Origin: CAWDNM01 sp964521195
Lineage (GTDB): Bacteria; Actinomycetota; Coriobacteriia; Anaerosomatales; JAAXUF01
NCBI GenBank assembly: GCA_964521195.1
Contig: CAZFRE010000002.1
Span: 372,001-436,000 of the forward strand
DNA length: 64,000 nt
Direction of reading: 5' to 3'
Part shown: positions 26,928-34,521 of the stretch, in pieces
How the letters are laid out: each line of letters starts with the position of its first letter
How positions within the stretch are numbered: position 1 is the stretch's first letter
Notes under the pieces: generated by a model
Told to the model about the DNA's origin: nothing
Seen by the model: the letters and a program-made list of their open reading frames with translations, nothing else
Databases searched by the model: none
Made by a program: the position numbers and the translations under genes

Positions 26928-28250
26928 ATGTCCCGCCAGTTCAGAGCACGCCCCGGCAGGCTGCTCGCCATCCTGATGGCGACAGTCGCATTCGCTGCAG
27001 TCGCAGCGCAGGCCACCCTCGCGCTCGCCGCCGACCCATCGGCACCGCTTGACGTCGAAGCCACGTCGCTGCTGCTCGAGCAGCTCGGCTCGTCCCAGGT
27101 TGACGAGGCGGTCTGCACGCGCCTGTGCCACGGCAACATCGCCGTGACCAACAACTACGCCGCGTCGATCAAGTTCACGCACGGGAACCACATCATCGTG
27201 CAGTGCAGCTCGTGCCACACGAAGTTCCCGCACCAGCAGTCCGGCACCGCGAAGCCGACCATGAAGGGTTGCTTCGACTGCCACGGGCTGCGTCACGGCT
27301 CGATGGGCATCATCGCCAAGGATGAGTGCGAGGCGTGCCACGTGACGCCCCGCTGGCAGATGGAGTGCCCGCCGGCGAAGACCATCTCCGACTGGGCCGG
27401 CAAGGGCCACGTCAAGCCGAGCGAGGACAGGCTCAACACCGAGTGCATGCGGTGTCACACCGAGCCGGACTGCACCACGTGCCACGACCAGCAGGGTATC
27501 GTGTGGAGCCCCAAGACCGGTTGGGACTATGACTCGGACGGCGGCTGTCAGTCCTGCCACGGTAGCTCGAACCTGCTCAAACAGACCAACGGCGTCTCGA
27601 AGTCGTTCCAGGTCACCGGCTTGGAGGACTCGGTTCACCGCAAGATCACCTGCCAGCAGTGCCACAGCGACTACCGCTACGACGACAAGGTCCAGCCCAC
27701 CAAGCTGTGGAACGTCAACGCGGGTATCGCGTGCGGCACCTGCCATCAGAACTCCGACAAGGAGAACCTGAAGAAGCCGGTCGAGCTGTACAACAAGTCC
27801 ACCCACGCCGAGAAGATCCGCAACGGCGACTACGAGTCGGCCACGTGCGGTTCGTGCCACGGCGGCCACTTCATCTACAGCCTCGACACCCAAGAGGGCA
27901 AAGAGCGCATGCACGGCTCGGCGTTGCGCGTGTGCGCCCGCTGCCACACCGAGCAGTACGCGTCGTACAACGACTACTACCACGGCCGCGCATACAAGGA
28001 AGGCGCCCCGGACGCCCCGGCGTGCTGGGAATGCCACGCTGCTCATGAGGTCCTGCCGTCGGCCGATCCCGAGTCGACCGTCTCGGACAAGAACGTTGGC
28101 GAGACATGTGCTCAGGAGGGGTGTCACAAGGGATCGAACGAGCAGTTCGGCGCTCAGGCGGGAAGCCTGATCCACCGCAAGGTCGAGGCGCAGAAGGCAA
28201 ACCCGATCGTCGACTTCTTCAACAACCTCTTCAAGCAGAAGAGCAGCTAG
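26928..28250 (+). CDS. 13-haem extracytoplasmic c-type cytochrome with CX3CH and CX4CH sites
   Basis: 440-residue secreted protein with signal peptide (~10-34). Eleven CXXCH sites: CSSCH, CFDCH, CEACH, CMRCH, CTTCH, CQSCH, CQQCH, CGTCH, CGSCH, CARCH, CWECH. Two further sites look like atypical haem attachment motifs: CTRLCH (CX3CH) near the N-terminus and CAQEGCH (CX4CH) near the C-terminus. The C-terminal third aligns by eye with the 7-haem protein upstream. The final ~25 residues (NPIVDFFNNLFKQKSS) match in character the tail of that protein (NPVYAAVKSVQEAV...IKALFQGSS), possibly an amphipathic anchor. Third gene of the cluster; ATG after GGGGAGAAGGGG. Confidence 0.88.
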   Translation: MSRQFRARPGRLLAILMATVAFAAVAAQATLALAADPSAPLDVEATSLLLEQLGSSQVDEAVCTRLCHGNIAVTNNYAASIKFTHGNHIIVQCSSCHTKFPHQQSGTAKPTMKGCFDCHGLRHGSMGIIAKDECEACHVTPRWQMECPPAKTISDWAGKGHVKPSEDRLNTECMRCHTEPDCTTCHDQQGIVWSPKTGWDYDSDGGCQSCHGSSNLLKQTNGVSKSFQVTGLEDSVHRKITCQQCHSDYRYDDKVQPTKLWNVNAGIACGTCHQNSDKENLKKPVELYNKSTHAEKIRNGDYESATCGSCHGGHFIYSLDTQEGKERMHGSALRVCARCHTEQYASYNDYYHGRAYKEGAPDAPACWECHAAHEVLPSADPESTVSDKNVGETCAQEGCHKGSNEQFGAQAGSLIHRKVEAQKANPIVDFFNNLFKQKSS

Positions 28251-28271
28251 TTTGAGGAGCAGAACGGGCGC

Positions 28272-29897
28272 GTGACAGAAGCACGCCACAGGAAACGTCT
28301 GATCAACTGGGGGGTGGCCGCGGTTCTTCTCGCGGCCGCCCTGCTCATTACGCCTGCGCAGGCACTGGCGGCTGCGCCGGAGATCCCGATCACGCCGCCC
28401 ATCGACACGTCCAAGCCGGTCGATCAGTCGCAATGTGCGCCGTGTCATCTCGATCTCGGTTCGGTCAACGAGCCGGGATTGATCTTCAGCCACGGCAACC
28501 ACCTCATGGTGTCGTGCGATGGCTGCCACGCACAGATGCCGCACCAGAACGGCACCACGCAGAAGGTGCCTATGGAGGTCTGTTTCGCCTGTCACGGCGT
28601 CCAGCACGGACCCCAAGGCGAGCTTGCGACCTCGGAGTGCGCGAAGTGCCACACCAAGTCCTTCGACCTGACGCCGCAGTCTCACGACGTGAAGGACTAC
28701 GCGGGCAAGCCGCATGCGGACCAGTCATTCGAGACCGGCGTGAACGGCTGCATGATGTGTCACATCGCGTCGAAGGATTGCGACCCCTGCCACGAGGAGA
28801 AGCTTCTCGGCCTGCCCAAGATGCCCAACACCTACGTGAACATCCTCACCGAGACGCCCATGCCGCCTTCCGTGAAGATGTATCCCAAGGGTCCGACGAC
28901 GATGGCGCAGTGCAACTACTGCCATCCCGATCTCGATGCGATCACGCCCGGCAGACTGATCTTCGCGCATGCGGCGCACTTGCAGCGCGACTATGACTGC
29001 ACCGTCTGCCACCCCAAGTTCGGCCACTCAGAGAGCGGGCCACGGATTCCGGACATGCTCTCGTGTTACCGGTGTCACGGTCTCATGCACGGCGCGCAGG
29101 GACTCGTCGCGGGGGAGGACTGCGGGAAGTGCCACCCGTCAGGATTCGATCTCGTGCCCAAGAACCACACCAAGGCGTTCGTGACGGGCAAGCACAAGAG
29201 CCTCGCGAACAAGGAGCCCGAGTACTGCGGCATGTGCCACAAGTCGACGTTCTGCGTCGACTGCCACACCGGCAAGTCGACCTCGCCCAACGCGCCGTCC
29301 AAGCCGGTCATCCCGAAGGACCACACCGACGCCAAGTGGCAGTCGCAACACGGCAAGCTGTTCCTCGCGAAGCAAGGGTCCTGCGGAGCGTGCCACGACG
29401 GCCCGTCGTGCCAGCGCTGCCACCTGACGCCCGTGCCGCACCCCACCAACTGGATCGAGAACCACAGGCCGCCGGTGGGCATTCCGGCGAGTGACTGCAA
29501 CGTCTGTCACCGCGACCGGTCGAAGTGCCAGGAATGCCACCACGGCGGCGTCAAGAACGGCGAGCTGGTCCAGAAGAGCTGCGCACGTGGCCCCGGCATG
29601 GACGGTTGCCACGTCGAGATGATGCAGAAGCCCGCCACCGCCATCAAGAACAAGGGCTTCTCCGAGCATGCGGTGCACTTCGACGTGAAGAAGTCGAAGG
29701 GTAAGCCGTATCACTGCTACGAGTGCCATACGGACTTCGGTACCTCGGACGCCGCGCAGAAGATCGAGGCGCAGCAGGGACACGACCTGCGGCTGTGCTA
29801 CAGCTGTCACGGCGCCCTCGACCCGTTCCAGGTGCAGATCGCGCCCTACAAGGGCTCATCGTTGTGCTTCCGCTGCCATACAGACCTGAACTTCTAG
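28272..29897 (+). CDS. 19-haem extracytoplasmic c-type cytochrome
   Basis: 541-residue secreted cytochrome. Signal peptide ~10-34 (VAAVLLAAALLITPAQALA). I count 19 CXXCH sites from CAPCH to CFRCH. One further segment, CARGPGMDGCH, has a Cys-Cys-His with eight residues between the Cys; I do not count it as a haem site. Many HG and SHGNH motifs supply candidate axial His. Internal similarity (GLIFSHGNHL..CDGCH and RLIFAHAAHL..CTVCH, each followed by a CHG-MHG-type segment) suggests an ancient duplication. GTG start 22 nt after the previous gene. It likely continues the electron wire outward, with the TPR and NHL proteins as assembly partners. Confidence 0.88.
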   Translation: MTEARHRKRLINWGVAAVLLAAALLITPAQALAAAPEIPITPPIDTSKPVDQSQCAPCHLDLGSVNEPGLIFSHGNHLMVSCDGCHAQMPHQNGTTQKVPMEVCFACHGVQHGPQGELATSECAKCHTKSFDLTPQSHDVKDYAGKPHADQSFETGVNGCMMCHIASKDCDPCHEEKLLGLPKMPNTYVNILTETPMPPSVKMYPKGPTTMAQCNYCHPDLDAITPGRLIFAHAAHLQRDYDCTVCHPKFGHSESGPRIPDMLSCYRCHGLMHGAQGLVAGEDCGKCHPSGFDLVPKNHTKAFVTGKHKSLANKEPEYCGMCHKSTFCVDCHTGKSTSPNAPSKPVIPKDHTDAKWQSQHGKLFLAKQGSCGACHDGPSCQRCHLTPVPHPTNWIENHRPPVGIPASDCNVCHRDRSKCQECHHGGVKNGELVQKSCARGPGMDGCHVEMMQKPATAIKNKGFSEHAVHFDVKKSKGKPYHCYECHTDFGTSDAAQKIEAQQGHDLRLCYSCHGALDPFQVQIAPYKGSSLCFRCHTDLNF

Positions 29898-29924
29898 AGT
29901 TCTTGTGGAGTCGCGGACGGCCGG

Positions 29925-29942
29925 AAGTGACAGTTGTTACAG
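29925..29942. promoter_or_regulatory. Partial Rex-like operator upstream of the TPR gene
   Basis: AAGTGAC-AGTT-GTTACAG keeps the spacing and the right half-site of the motif found before rex (TTGTAAC-AGTT-GTTACGA) and before the hydrogenase, including the identical AGTT centre. The left half differs. No clear -35/-10 pair is placed around it, so it is a weaker candidate than the other two. Confidence 0.4.
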
Positions 29943-30038
29943 TAGGCACCGCACGTGCTGTCCGAATCACGCGGTGACCAGCCCCGGCAGGCGGTTCATC
30001 GCGTAGGTGCGTTCCAGTATGTAAGGGGTTCATGACAC

Positions 30039-31073
30039 ATGGCTGACCCGCAACAGATCGACAGGGGACTCAAGGTCGCGATCGCGGTGCTCGTCGTCGG
30101 CATCCTCGGCCTCAGTGCCTGGTTCGGCTACTCGGTGTGGGCGGATCGCAAGCTCGCCGAAGACGCCAACCCCGCTCTGCGCACCATGAAGGTCATCAAG
30201 GCGCAGGTCGAGAAGGACCCGAACAGCGCACTGCTGCGCGTTCGCCTGGGTGAGGCATACGCTGCGGCCGGCAAGAGCCAGGAGGCGATCGAGCAGTTCA
30301 ACGCCGCCCTCAAGGTCGACCCCAAGCACAGCGGCGCCTACCTCGACCTCGGGATGCTCGCCGTGGCTGAGGATCGGCCGAGTGAGGCTCGCACGTACCT
30401 CAAGAAGGTCGTCGAGCTCACCGACGCCGATGAGATGGCGAGCGGAAGCGACCGCCGCGAGATGGCGCTGTACAATCTCGGCCGCCTCGAGATGCGCGAA
30501 CGCCGCTGGGAAGATGCGATCGGCTACTTCAAGGAGGCCCTGCGCATCCGCGACGATGCCTCGGATACCTACTACTACATCGCCGCAGCGCTCAACGAAC
30601 TCGGGCAGCCCGAGGAAGCCATGACGACCTTGCGGATCGCGCTCCAGTTCGACCCAAACTTCTCGCAAGCACACTACTTGATGGCGAAGATCCTGCTCGC
30701 CAAGGATGACAAGGTCGCAGCATCCGAGCACGTGGGCGAGTCGCTGAGGTTGACGCCGAGCGCGCCGGAGCCGCAGGAGCTCGCCGCCAAGATCGGCGAC
30801 GCTGCAGACTACGCGGAGCAGGCCGTCGCGGCTCAAGGCAAGGATCCGGAGGCGGCGCTCGCTGCGGCGACGATCGCGTTCAACCTCGATCCTCGCAGCA
30901 ACATCGCCTCGGGCAAGCTCGCCGCCAAGATCCTCCTCGACCAGAAGAAGAAGAAGTCCGCGCTTGCCCTCTACAAGCGCATCGCAGATGTCGCCCCCAA
31001 AGATGCTGAGGTGGCCGCCGCAGTGAAGCGGCTGTCACCGAAGTCGAGTACGACAACGACGACCGCCCACTGA
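30039..31073 (+). CDS. Membrane-anchored TPR protein
   Basis: 344-residue protein with an N-terminal membrane anchor (~12-34) and at least five tetratricopeptide-like repeats (for example SALLRVRLGEAYAAAGKSQ, SGAYLDLGMLAVAEDRPSE, MALYNLGRLEMRERRWEDA, DTYYYIAAALNELGQPEEA). The tail is Ser/Thr-rich. TPR proteins in this position usually serve assembly of envelope complexes, such as cytochrome maturation or scaffolding, which I infer from the cytochrome genes upstream and the NHL gene downstream. The ATG at 30039 is preceded only by a weak GTTCATGACAC; the gap of 141 nt before it suggests its own promoter. Confidence 0.82.
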   Translation: MADPQQIDRGLKVAIAVLVVGILGLSAWFGYSVWADRKLAEDANPALRTMKVIKAQVEKDPNSALLRVRLGEAYAAAGKSQEAIEQFNAALKVDPKHSGAYLDLGMLAVAEDRPSEARTYLKKVVELTDADEMASGSDRREMALYNLGRLEMRERRWEDAIGYFKEALRIRDDASDTYYYIAAALNELGQPEEAMTTLRIALQFDPNFSQAHYLMAKILLAKDDKVAASEHVGESLRLTPSAPEPQELAAKIGDAADYAEQAVAAQGKDPEAALAAATIAFNLDPRSNIASGKLAAKILLDQKKKKSALALYKRIADVAPKDAEVAAAVKRLSPKSSTTTTTAH

Positions 31074-31119
31074 CGCCCGCAGACGCTGAGACTCTGCCGA
31101 ACCCGCTGAGGAGCCCCAC

Positions 31120-32652
31120 GTGACCAAGCGACGCATCCGACTGCTCGTCGTCGTTGCCGTTCTCCTGCTCATCTTGATCCTGCTCGCGGGCTACTTCGCG
31201 TTCTACCGCTCCACGAAGAAGCTTTCGTTCGACCTCACGGCCGCAGGCACCGAGGCGACTCTGGCTCCACCCGAGTTCCTCTTCGCCTTCAGCGGCACGG
31301 GCGCTGACCGACTCCAGCGCCCGATCGGCATCGAGATCGTCGGCCCGCGGGTCTACGTCGTGGACACGGTGAAGCGCACGGTCTTCATCTACGACCAGAA
31401 CGGGAACCAGACAGGCAAGTTCGGAACGGACAAGCTCACCACGCCGCTCTATCTCGCGCACAATCCCAAGGACAACAACATCTACGTCACCGACCGGCGC
31501 AAGCGCACCATCGAGAAGTTCAGTGCCGACGGTACGTACCTGGGTGAATTCAAGCCCAACCTTCCCAAGGCCGAGCAGCCGAAGGTCATCATCGACGGTA
31601 TCCAGTGGGCACCCATCGCGCTCGACTTCGCTGATGACGGCACGATGTATGTGACCGAGGTGCTCAAGGGCCACCGGCTGCTGATCTTCTCGCCTGACGG
31701 CAAGTTCCAGAAGTCCGTCGGCGACCTCGGCATCATCACCGATCCCACACAGGACCCGTACGTCTTCCAGTTCCCCAACGGCGTCGCGGTGGTTGGCGAT
31801 GAAGTCTACGTCGCCGACAGCAACAACCGGCGTATTCAGGTGTTCGACCGCAATGGCGTCTTCAAGCGGTTCATTGTCACCGAGGGCCTCCCGCGTGGCG
31901 TGGTCGCGCTCGACAAGTTCTCGTCTGACTCCGCGACATCCACGACCGTGCGGCTTCCCGTGGTCGATACGCTCGCCCACTTCGTGACCATCTGGGACGG
32001 CAAGAGCGGCGAGAAGTTCGTGAGCTTCGGCGAACAGGGTGGCCTCGACGGGCAGTTCAGCTACCCGGACGACATCGCGCTCGGCGCGAAGAACAAGCTG
32101 TTCATCACGGACACCTCCAACGGACGTGTGCAGGTGTGGGGCTGGCCGCTCCAGGCGGCGGCACTGCCGCTGGTGGGCGCGCCGACCAACCTTCTGTGGT
32201 GCTGCGTGCCGTTCCTGCTGCTGCCGTTGCTCCTGCTGCGCCGCAAGCGCCGCTTCTTCGCCACTGCGGACTTCGTCGAGCGCATGATCGCGATCGAGCA
32301 GGCCGATCTCATGGTGCAGAAGCGCCGCGCATGGCTGGCGCTCGAGGGCGACTACGAACTCATCCGCCAGATGTCCTTCGGCGATATCGACTTCGCCGAG
32401 GTCTTCGAGGTCACCGAGTACTCCGAGTCTGACGCTCGTGCGCTCGCCGAGAAGTACGAGCTCGACGATGCCACGGCAGCGATCCTTGCGGCCGCGCAGC
32501 GCGCGCATGTGTTCACGACCGAGGACTCGGACTACCGCCGCCTGGCCAAGGCCACCGAGGTGGACGTCCTCGCCGCGAACGAGTTCGTGCGACGCTACTC
32601 CAAGCGCGGGACACAGCCTGAATCTGATGAGTCGATGAATGACGAGGAGTAA
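31120..32652 (+). CDS. Membrane-anchored NHL-repeat protein
   Basis: 510 residues: N-terminal anchor (~7-28), then a beta-propeller-like domain of NHL repeats (RPIGIEIVGPRVYVVDT; FPNGVAVVGDEVYVADSNNRRIQVFD; YPDDIALGAKNKLFITDTSNGRVQVW) to ~345, a second membrane segment (~354-372, LLWCCVPFLLLPLLLL) and a ~135-residue soluble Glu/Asp-rich C-terminal domain that I do not recognise. NHL proteins accompany several multihaem conduits in metal-reducing bacteria; a scaffold role outside the membrane is inferred. GTG at 31120 after GAGGAG. Co-transcribed with the TPR gene (46-nt gap). A 470-nt region follows, carrying the hydrogenase control elements. Confidence 0.83.
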   Translation: MTKRRIRLLVVVAVLLLILILLAGYFAFYRSTKKLSFDLTAAGTEATLAPPEFLFAFSGTGADRLQRPIGIEIVGPRVYVVDTVKRTVFIYDQNGNQTGKFGTDKLTTPLYLAHNPKDNNIYVTDRRKRTIEKFSADGTYLGEFKPNLPKAEQPKVIIDGIQWAPIALDFADDGTMYVTEVLKGHRLLIFSPDGKFQKSVGDLGIITDPTQDPYVFQFPNGVAVVGDEVYVADSNNRRIQVFDRNGVFKRFIVTEGLPRGVVALDKFSSDSATSTTVRLPVVDTLAHFVTIWDGKSGEKFVSFGEQGGLDGQFSYPDDIALGAKNKLFITDTSNGRVQVWGWPLQAAALPLVGAPTNLLWCCVPFLLLPLLLLRRKRRFFATADFVERMIAIEQADLMVQKRRAWLALEGDYELIRQMSFGDIDFAEVFEVTEYSESDARALAEKYELDDATAAILAAAQRAHVFTTEDSDYRRLAKATEVDVLAANEFVRRYSKRGTQPESDESMNDEE

Positions 32653-32817
32653 GTCGCGTCGACGCGCGCCGCTGATGGATAGGAACGTGCTCCGGCACAA
32701 GCTGAGCGCGCATTGTCTCGGCCGCATCATGCACTGCCGTGGATTGGGCCTGGCGGCGGGCGAAGCCGACGCACTGACATGGGATGCAATATGTGGAGAA
32801 AGTGTGGTCAGAACCTA

Positions 32818-32846
32818 TTGACGAGACGGGCACCACGGGGTACCTT
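32818..32846 (+). promoter_or_regulatory. Promoter of the hydrogenase operon
   Basis: TTGACG (32818-32823), 17-nt spacer, TACCTT (32841-32846). The expected RNA start (~32853) coincides with the Rex-like palindrome at 32852-32869, so occupancy would block initiation. The resulting 5' leader is ~270 nt long. Confidence 0.6.
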
Positions 32847-32851
32847 CGTCG

Positions 32852-32869
32852 TTGTAACTTCTGTTACAA
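32852..32869. promoter_or_regulatory. Rex-like operator at the hydrogenase transcription start
   Basis: TTGTAAC-TTCT-GTTACAA is a perfect 7-4-7 inverted repeat (18 bp), the same architecture as known Rex operators (TTGTNAAN4TTNACAA family), and matches the site in the rex promoter at 63045. Binding by the Rex encoded at 63103 is inferred. Confidence 0.65.
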
Positions 32870-32905
32870 GCCTCTCCTCATGCGAGGGGTGAACAGCATA
32901 GTTTT

Positions 32906-32958
32906 CTGAATCACCGGGTTGGAGCCGGCACGACAACCCGATTGTGGTCACGATTCAG
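32906..32958 (+). ncRNA. Nested hairpin in the hydrogenase 5' leader
   Basis: Outer stem CTGAATC/GATTCAG (32906-32912 with 32952-32958) and inner stem CGGGTTG/CAACCCG (32915-32921 with 32934-32940), joined by a 2-nt left and an 11-nt right internal loop. All 14 pairs are Watson-Crick. No known riboswitch class is recognised. It lies upstream of a terminator-like hairpin, the arrangement of an aptamer plus expression platform, but the ligand, if any, is unknown. Confidence 0.5.
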
Positions 32959-33003
32959 GCCTCACAAGTACGGGGTTGAGACTCGACCGCAGTCATACGG
33001 GTA

Positions 33004-33058
33004 GCCGCCTCCATCCGGTCCAGTACCGGCGGTTCAACAAGGGAGGTGGCTATTTTTC
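33004..33058 (+). terminator. Terminator-like hairpin in the hydrogenase leader (candidate attenuator)
   Basis: GCCGCCTCC (33004-33012) can pair with GGAGGTGGC (33042-33050; one G-U), enclosing a small CCGG...CCGG hairpin, and is followed directly by TATTTTTC (33051-33058). This is an intrinsic-terminator layout 67 nt before the hydrogenase ATG, so read-through must be regulated or partial, unless a second promoter lies between. Confidence 0.55.
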
Positions 33059-33125
33059 ATTCCCGCCGCGCTGGAACCAGCAAGTTTGAGCACGTCTTTG
33101 CGAGTTCAGTGAAGGAGGAAAGAGT

Positions 33126-34496
33126 ATGGCTATTACCAGGCGACAGTTTGTCACCCGTCTGGGTGCGCTGGCCGCGGTAGTCGGGTTCAGCCAGGCTGAG
33201 GTCTCCAAGATCGCCGAGGCCTTCGCCGGCAACACGACGCCGTTCGGCGCGCATTCGACCTTCGGCAAGCCGCGTGTCATCTGGGTTCATGGTGCCGAGT
33301 GTACTGGCTGCTCCACATCGCTCCTGGGCATCCTTGAGGCCCCCGGTGGACACCCGCTCGTCGGCAACTCTACCGTTACCACTGGTGCGGCCCTCGGTCT
33401 TGCCAACGTCACCCCGTCTGCCCACATCACTGTTGGTGGCGTAGCACAGACCGCAGCTCCGTTCACCCTGTGGACCAACGCGGGCGTGAATGCCATCGAG
33501 GGTTCGGCGCTGGTGAACATCGCTGACGTCGTCATCGACGTCATCGACCTTCAGTATCACGAGACGGTCATGGGCATGGGCGGCGACCTCGCTGCGCAGT
33601 GGCTGCATGACTTCGTCACGAGCACTCCCACCCCTGACGACCCGAGCGAGGATCCGTTCGTGCTCGTCGTCGAGGGCGCTCTCCAGGACAAGGCCCTGGG
33701 TGGCGCGTGGAACGACCTCAGCGACCCCGACGTCTCTTGGTGCTCGATCGGTTGCTCCGATGACTTCGAGCCTGCTCATGGCGTGACCCCGCAGGTAGGC
33801 TTCGAGATCGACATGGCCGAGACCGTCGTGGCTCTCGCCAAGAAGAGCACGTGCGCTGCGATCATCCCGATCGGTCAGTGCGCGGCCTTCGGTGGCTACC
33901 CGGGCTGCAAGGCCCCGATTTCCCCCGCGACCGGTGGTTGGACTTCGGCCATCTCGCAGACCGGCGCCATGGGCGTCGGTGCGTACCTCACCAAGAACCC
34001 GGGCGACACCGCTGCTGTTGCTGCGGCCGCCAAGGTCATCAACGTTCCTGGTTGCCCGACGAACCCCTGGTGGTTCGTTCTCACCGTCGTGCTGTTCATG
34101 GCCGACTACGCGAGTGGCCAGATCGGTATCCTCGATCCGGGCACGAAGCTTCCGCTCGCCTCTGCTGTCGACACGTCGGGTCGCCTGAAGGCCGTCTACC
34201 CGATCCCGGTCCACAGCGCGTGGTGCCCGCGGTACCAGTTCTACAAGAAGGGCCAGTACGCCGCTCACCTGGGCGACAAGGGTTGCCTCCAGAAGCTCGG
34301 CTGCAAGGGTATCGCCACCAAGTCCCTGTGCGGTATCCACGGTTGGAACAACCAGCAGCCTGAGAACGGCGCACTCAGCATTCCCAGCAGCGTGACAGGC
34401 GGCTACGGCGGTCACTGCACCGCAGCCGGCCATCCCTGCATGTCCTGCACCGAAAAGGGCTATCCGGACAGCTTCGTGCCGTTTGCGAAGCTCTAG
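33126..34496 (+). CDS. Tat-exported NiFe hydrogenase small subunit
   Basis: 456-residue electron-transfer subunit of a group 1 (membrane-side) NiFe hydrogenase. Twin-arginine signal RRQFVTRLGALAAVVGF (5-21), mature start near AFAGNTT. Iron-sulfur motifs: HGAECTGCSTSLLG (proximal cluster), GQCAAFGGYPGCKAP, INVPGCPTNPWW, and for the medial/distal clusters CPRYQFYKKGQYAAHLGDKGC..GCKG and GHPCMSCTEKGYPD. It is longer than typical small subunits (~370-390), with extra sequence between the proximal motif and GQCAAF. ATG after AAGGAGGAAAGAG. Preceded by a ~270-nt leader with Rex-like site. No cytochrome b gene follows; a 6-haem cytochrome does. Confidence 0.94.
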   Translation: MAITRRQFVTRLGALAAVVGFSQAEVSKIAEAFAGNTTPFGAHSTFGKPRVIWVHGAECTGCSTSLLGILEAPGGHPLVGNSTVTTGAALGLANVTPSAHITVGGVAQTAAPFTLWTNAGVNAIEGSALVNIADVVIDVIDLQYHETVMGMGGDLAAQWLHDFVTSTPTPDDPSEDPFVLVVEGALQDKALGGAWNDLSDPDVSWCSIGCSDDFEPAHGVTPQVGFEIDMAETVVALAKKSTCAAIIPIGQCAAFGGYPGCKAPISPATGGWTSAISQTGAMGVGAYLTKNPGDTAAVAAAAKVINVPGCPTNPWWFVLTVVLFMADYASGQIGILDPGTKLPLASAVDTSGRLKAVYPIPVHSAWCPRYQFYKKGQYAAHLGDKGCLQKLGCKGIATKSLCGIHGWNNQQPENGALSIPSSVTGGYGGHCTAAGHPCMSCTEKGYPDSFVPFAKL

Positions 34497-34521
34497 AGAC
34501 ATCGAAAGGAGGGCAAGTTAG

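Noticed and set aside
29572..29614. CARGPGMDGCH in the 19-haem cytochrome as an extra haem site
   Set aside because: Eight residues separate the two Cys, outside the well-supported motif range; counted as uncertain and left out of the haem total.
32639..32821. Small open frame of 60 codons after the NHL gene
   Set aside because: It overlaps the NHL stop and the hydrogenase promoter, has no ribosome-binding site and no homology that I recognise.
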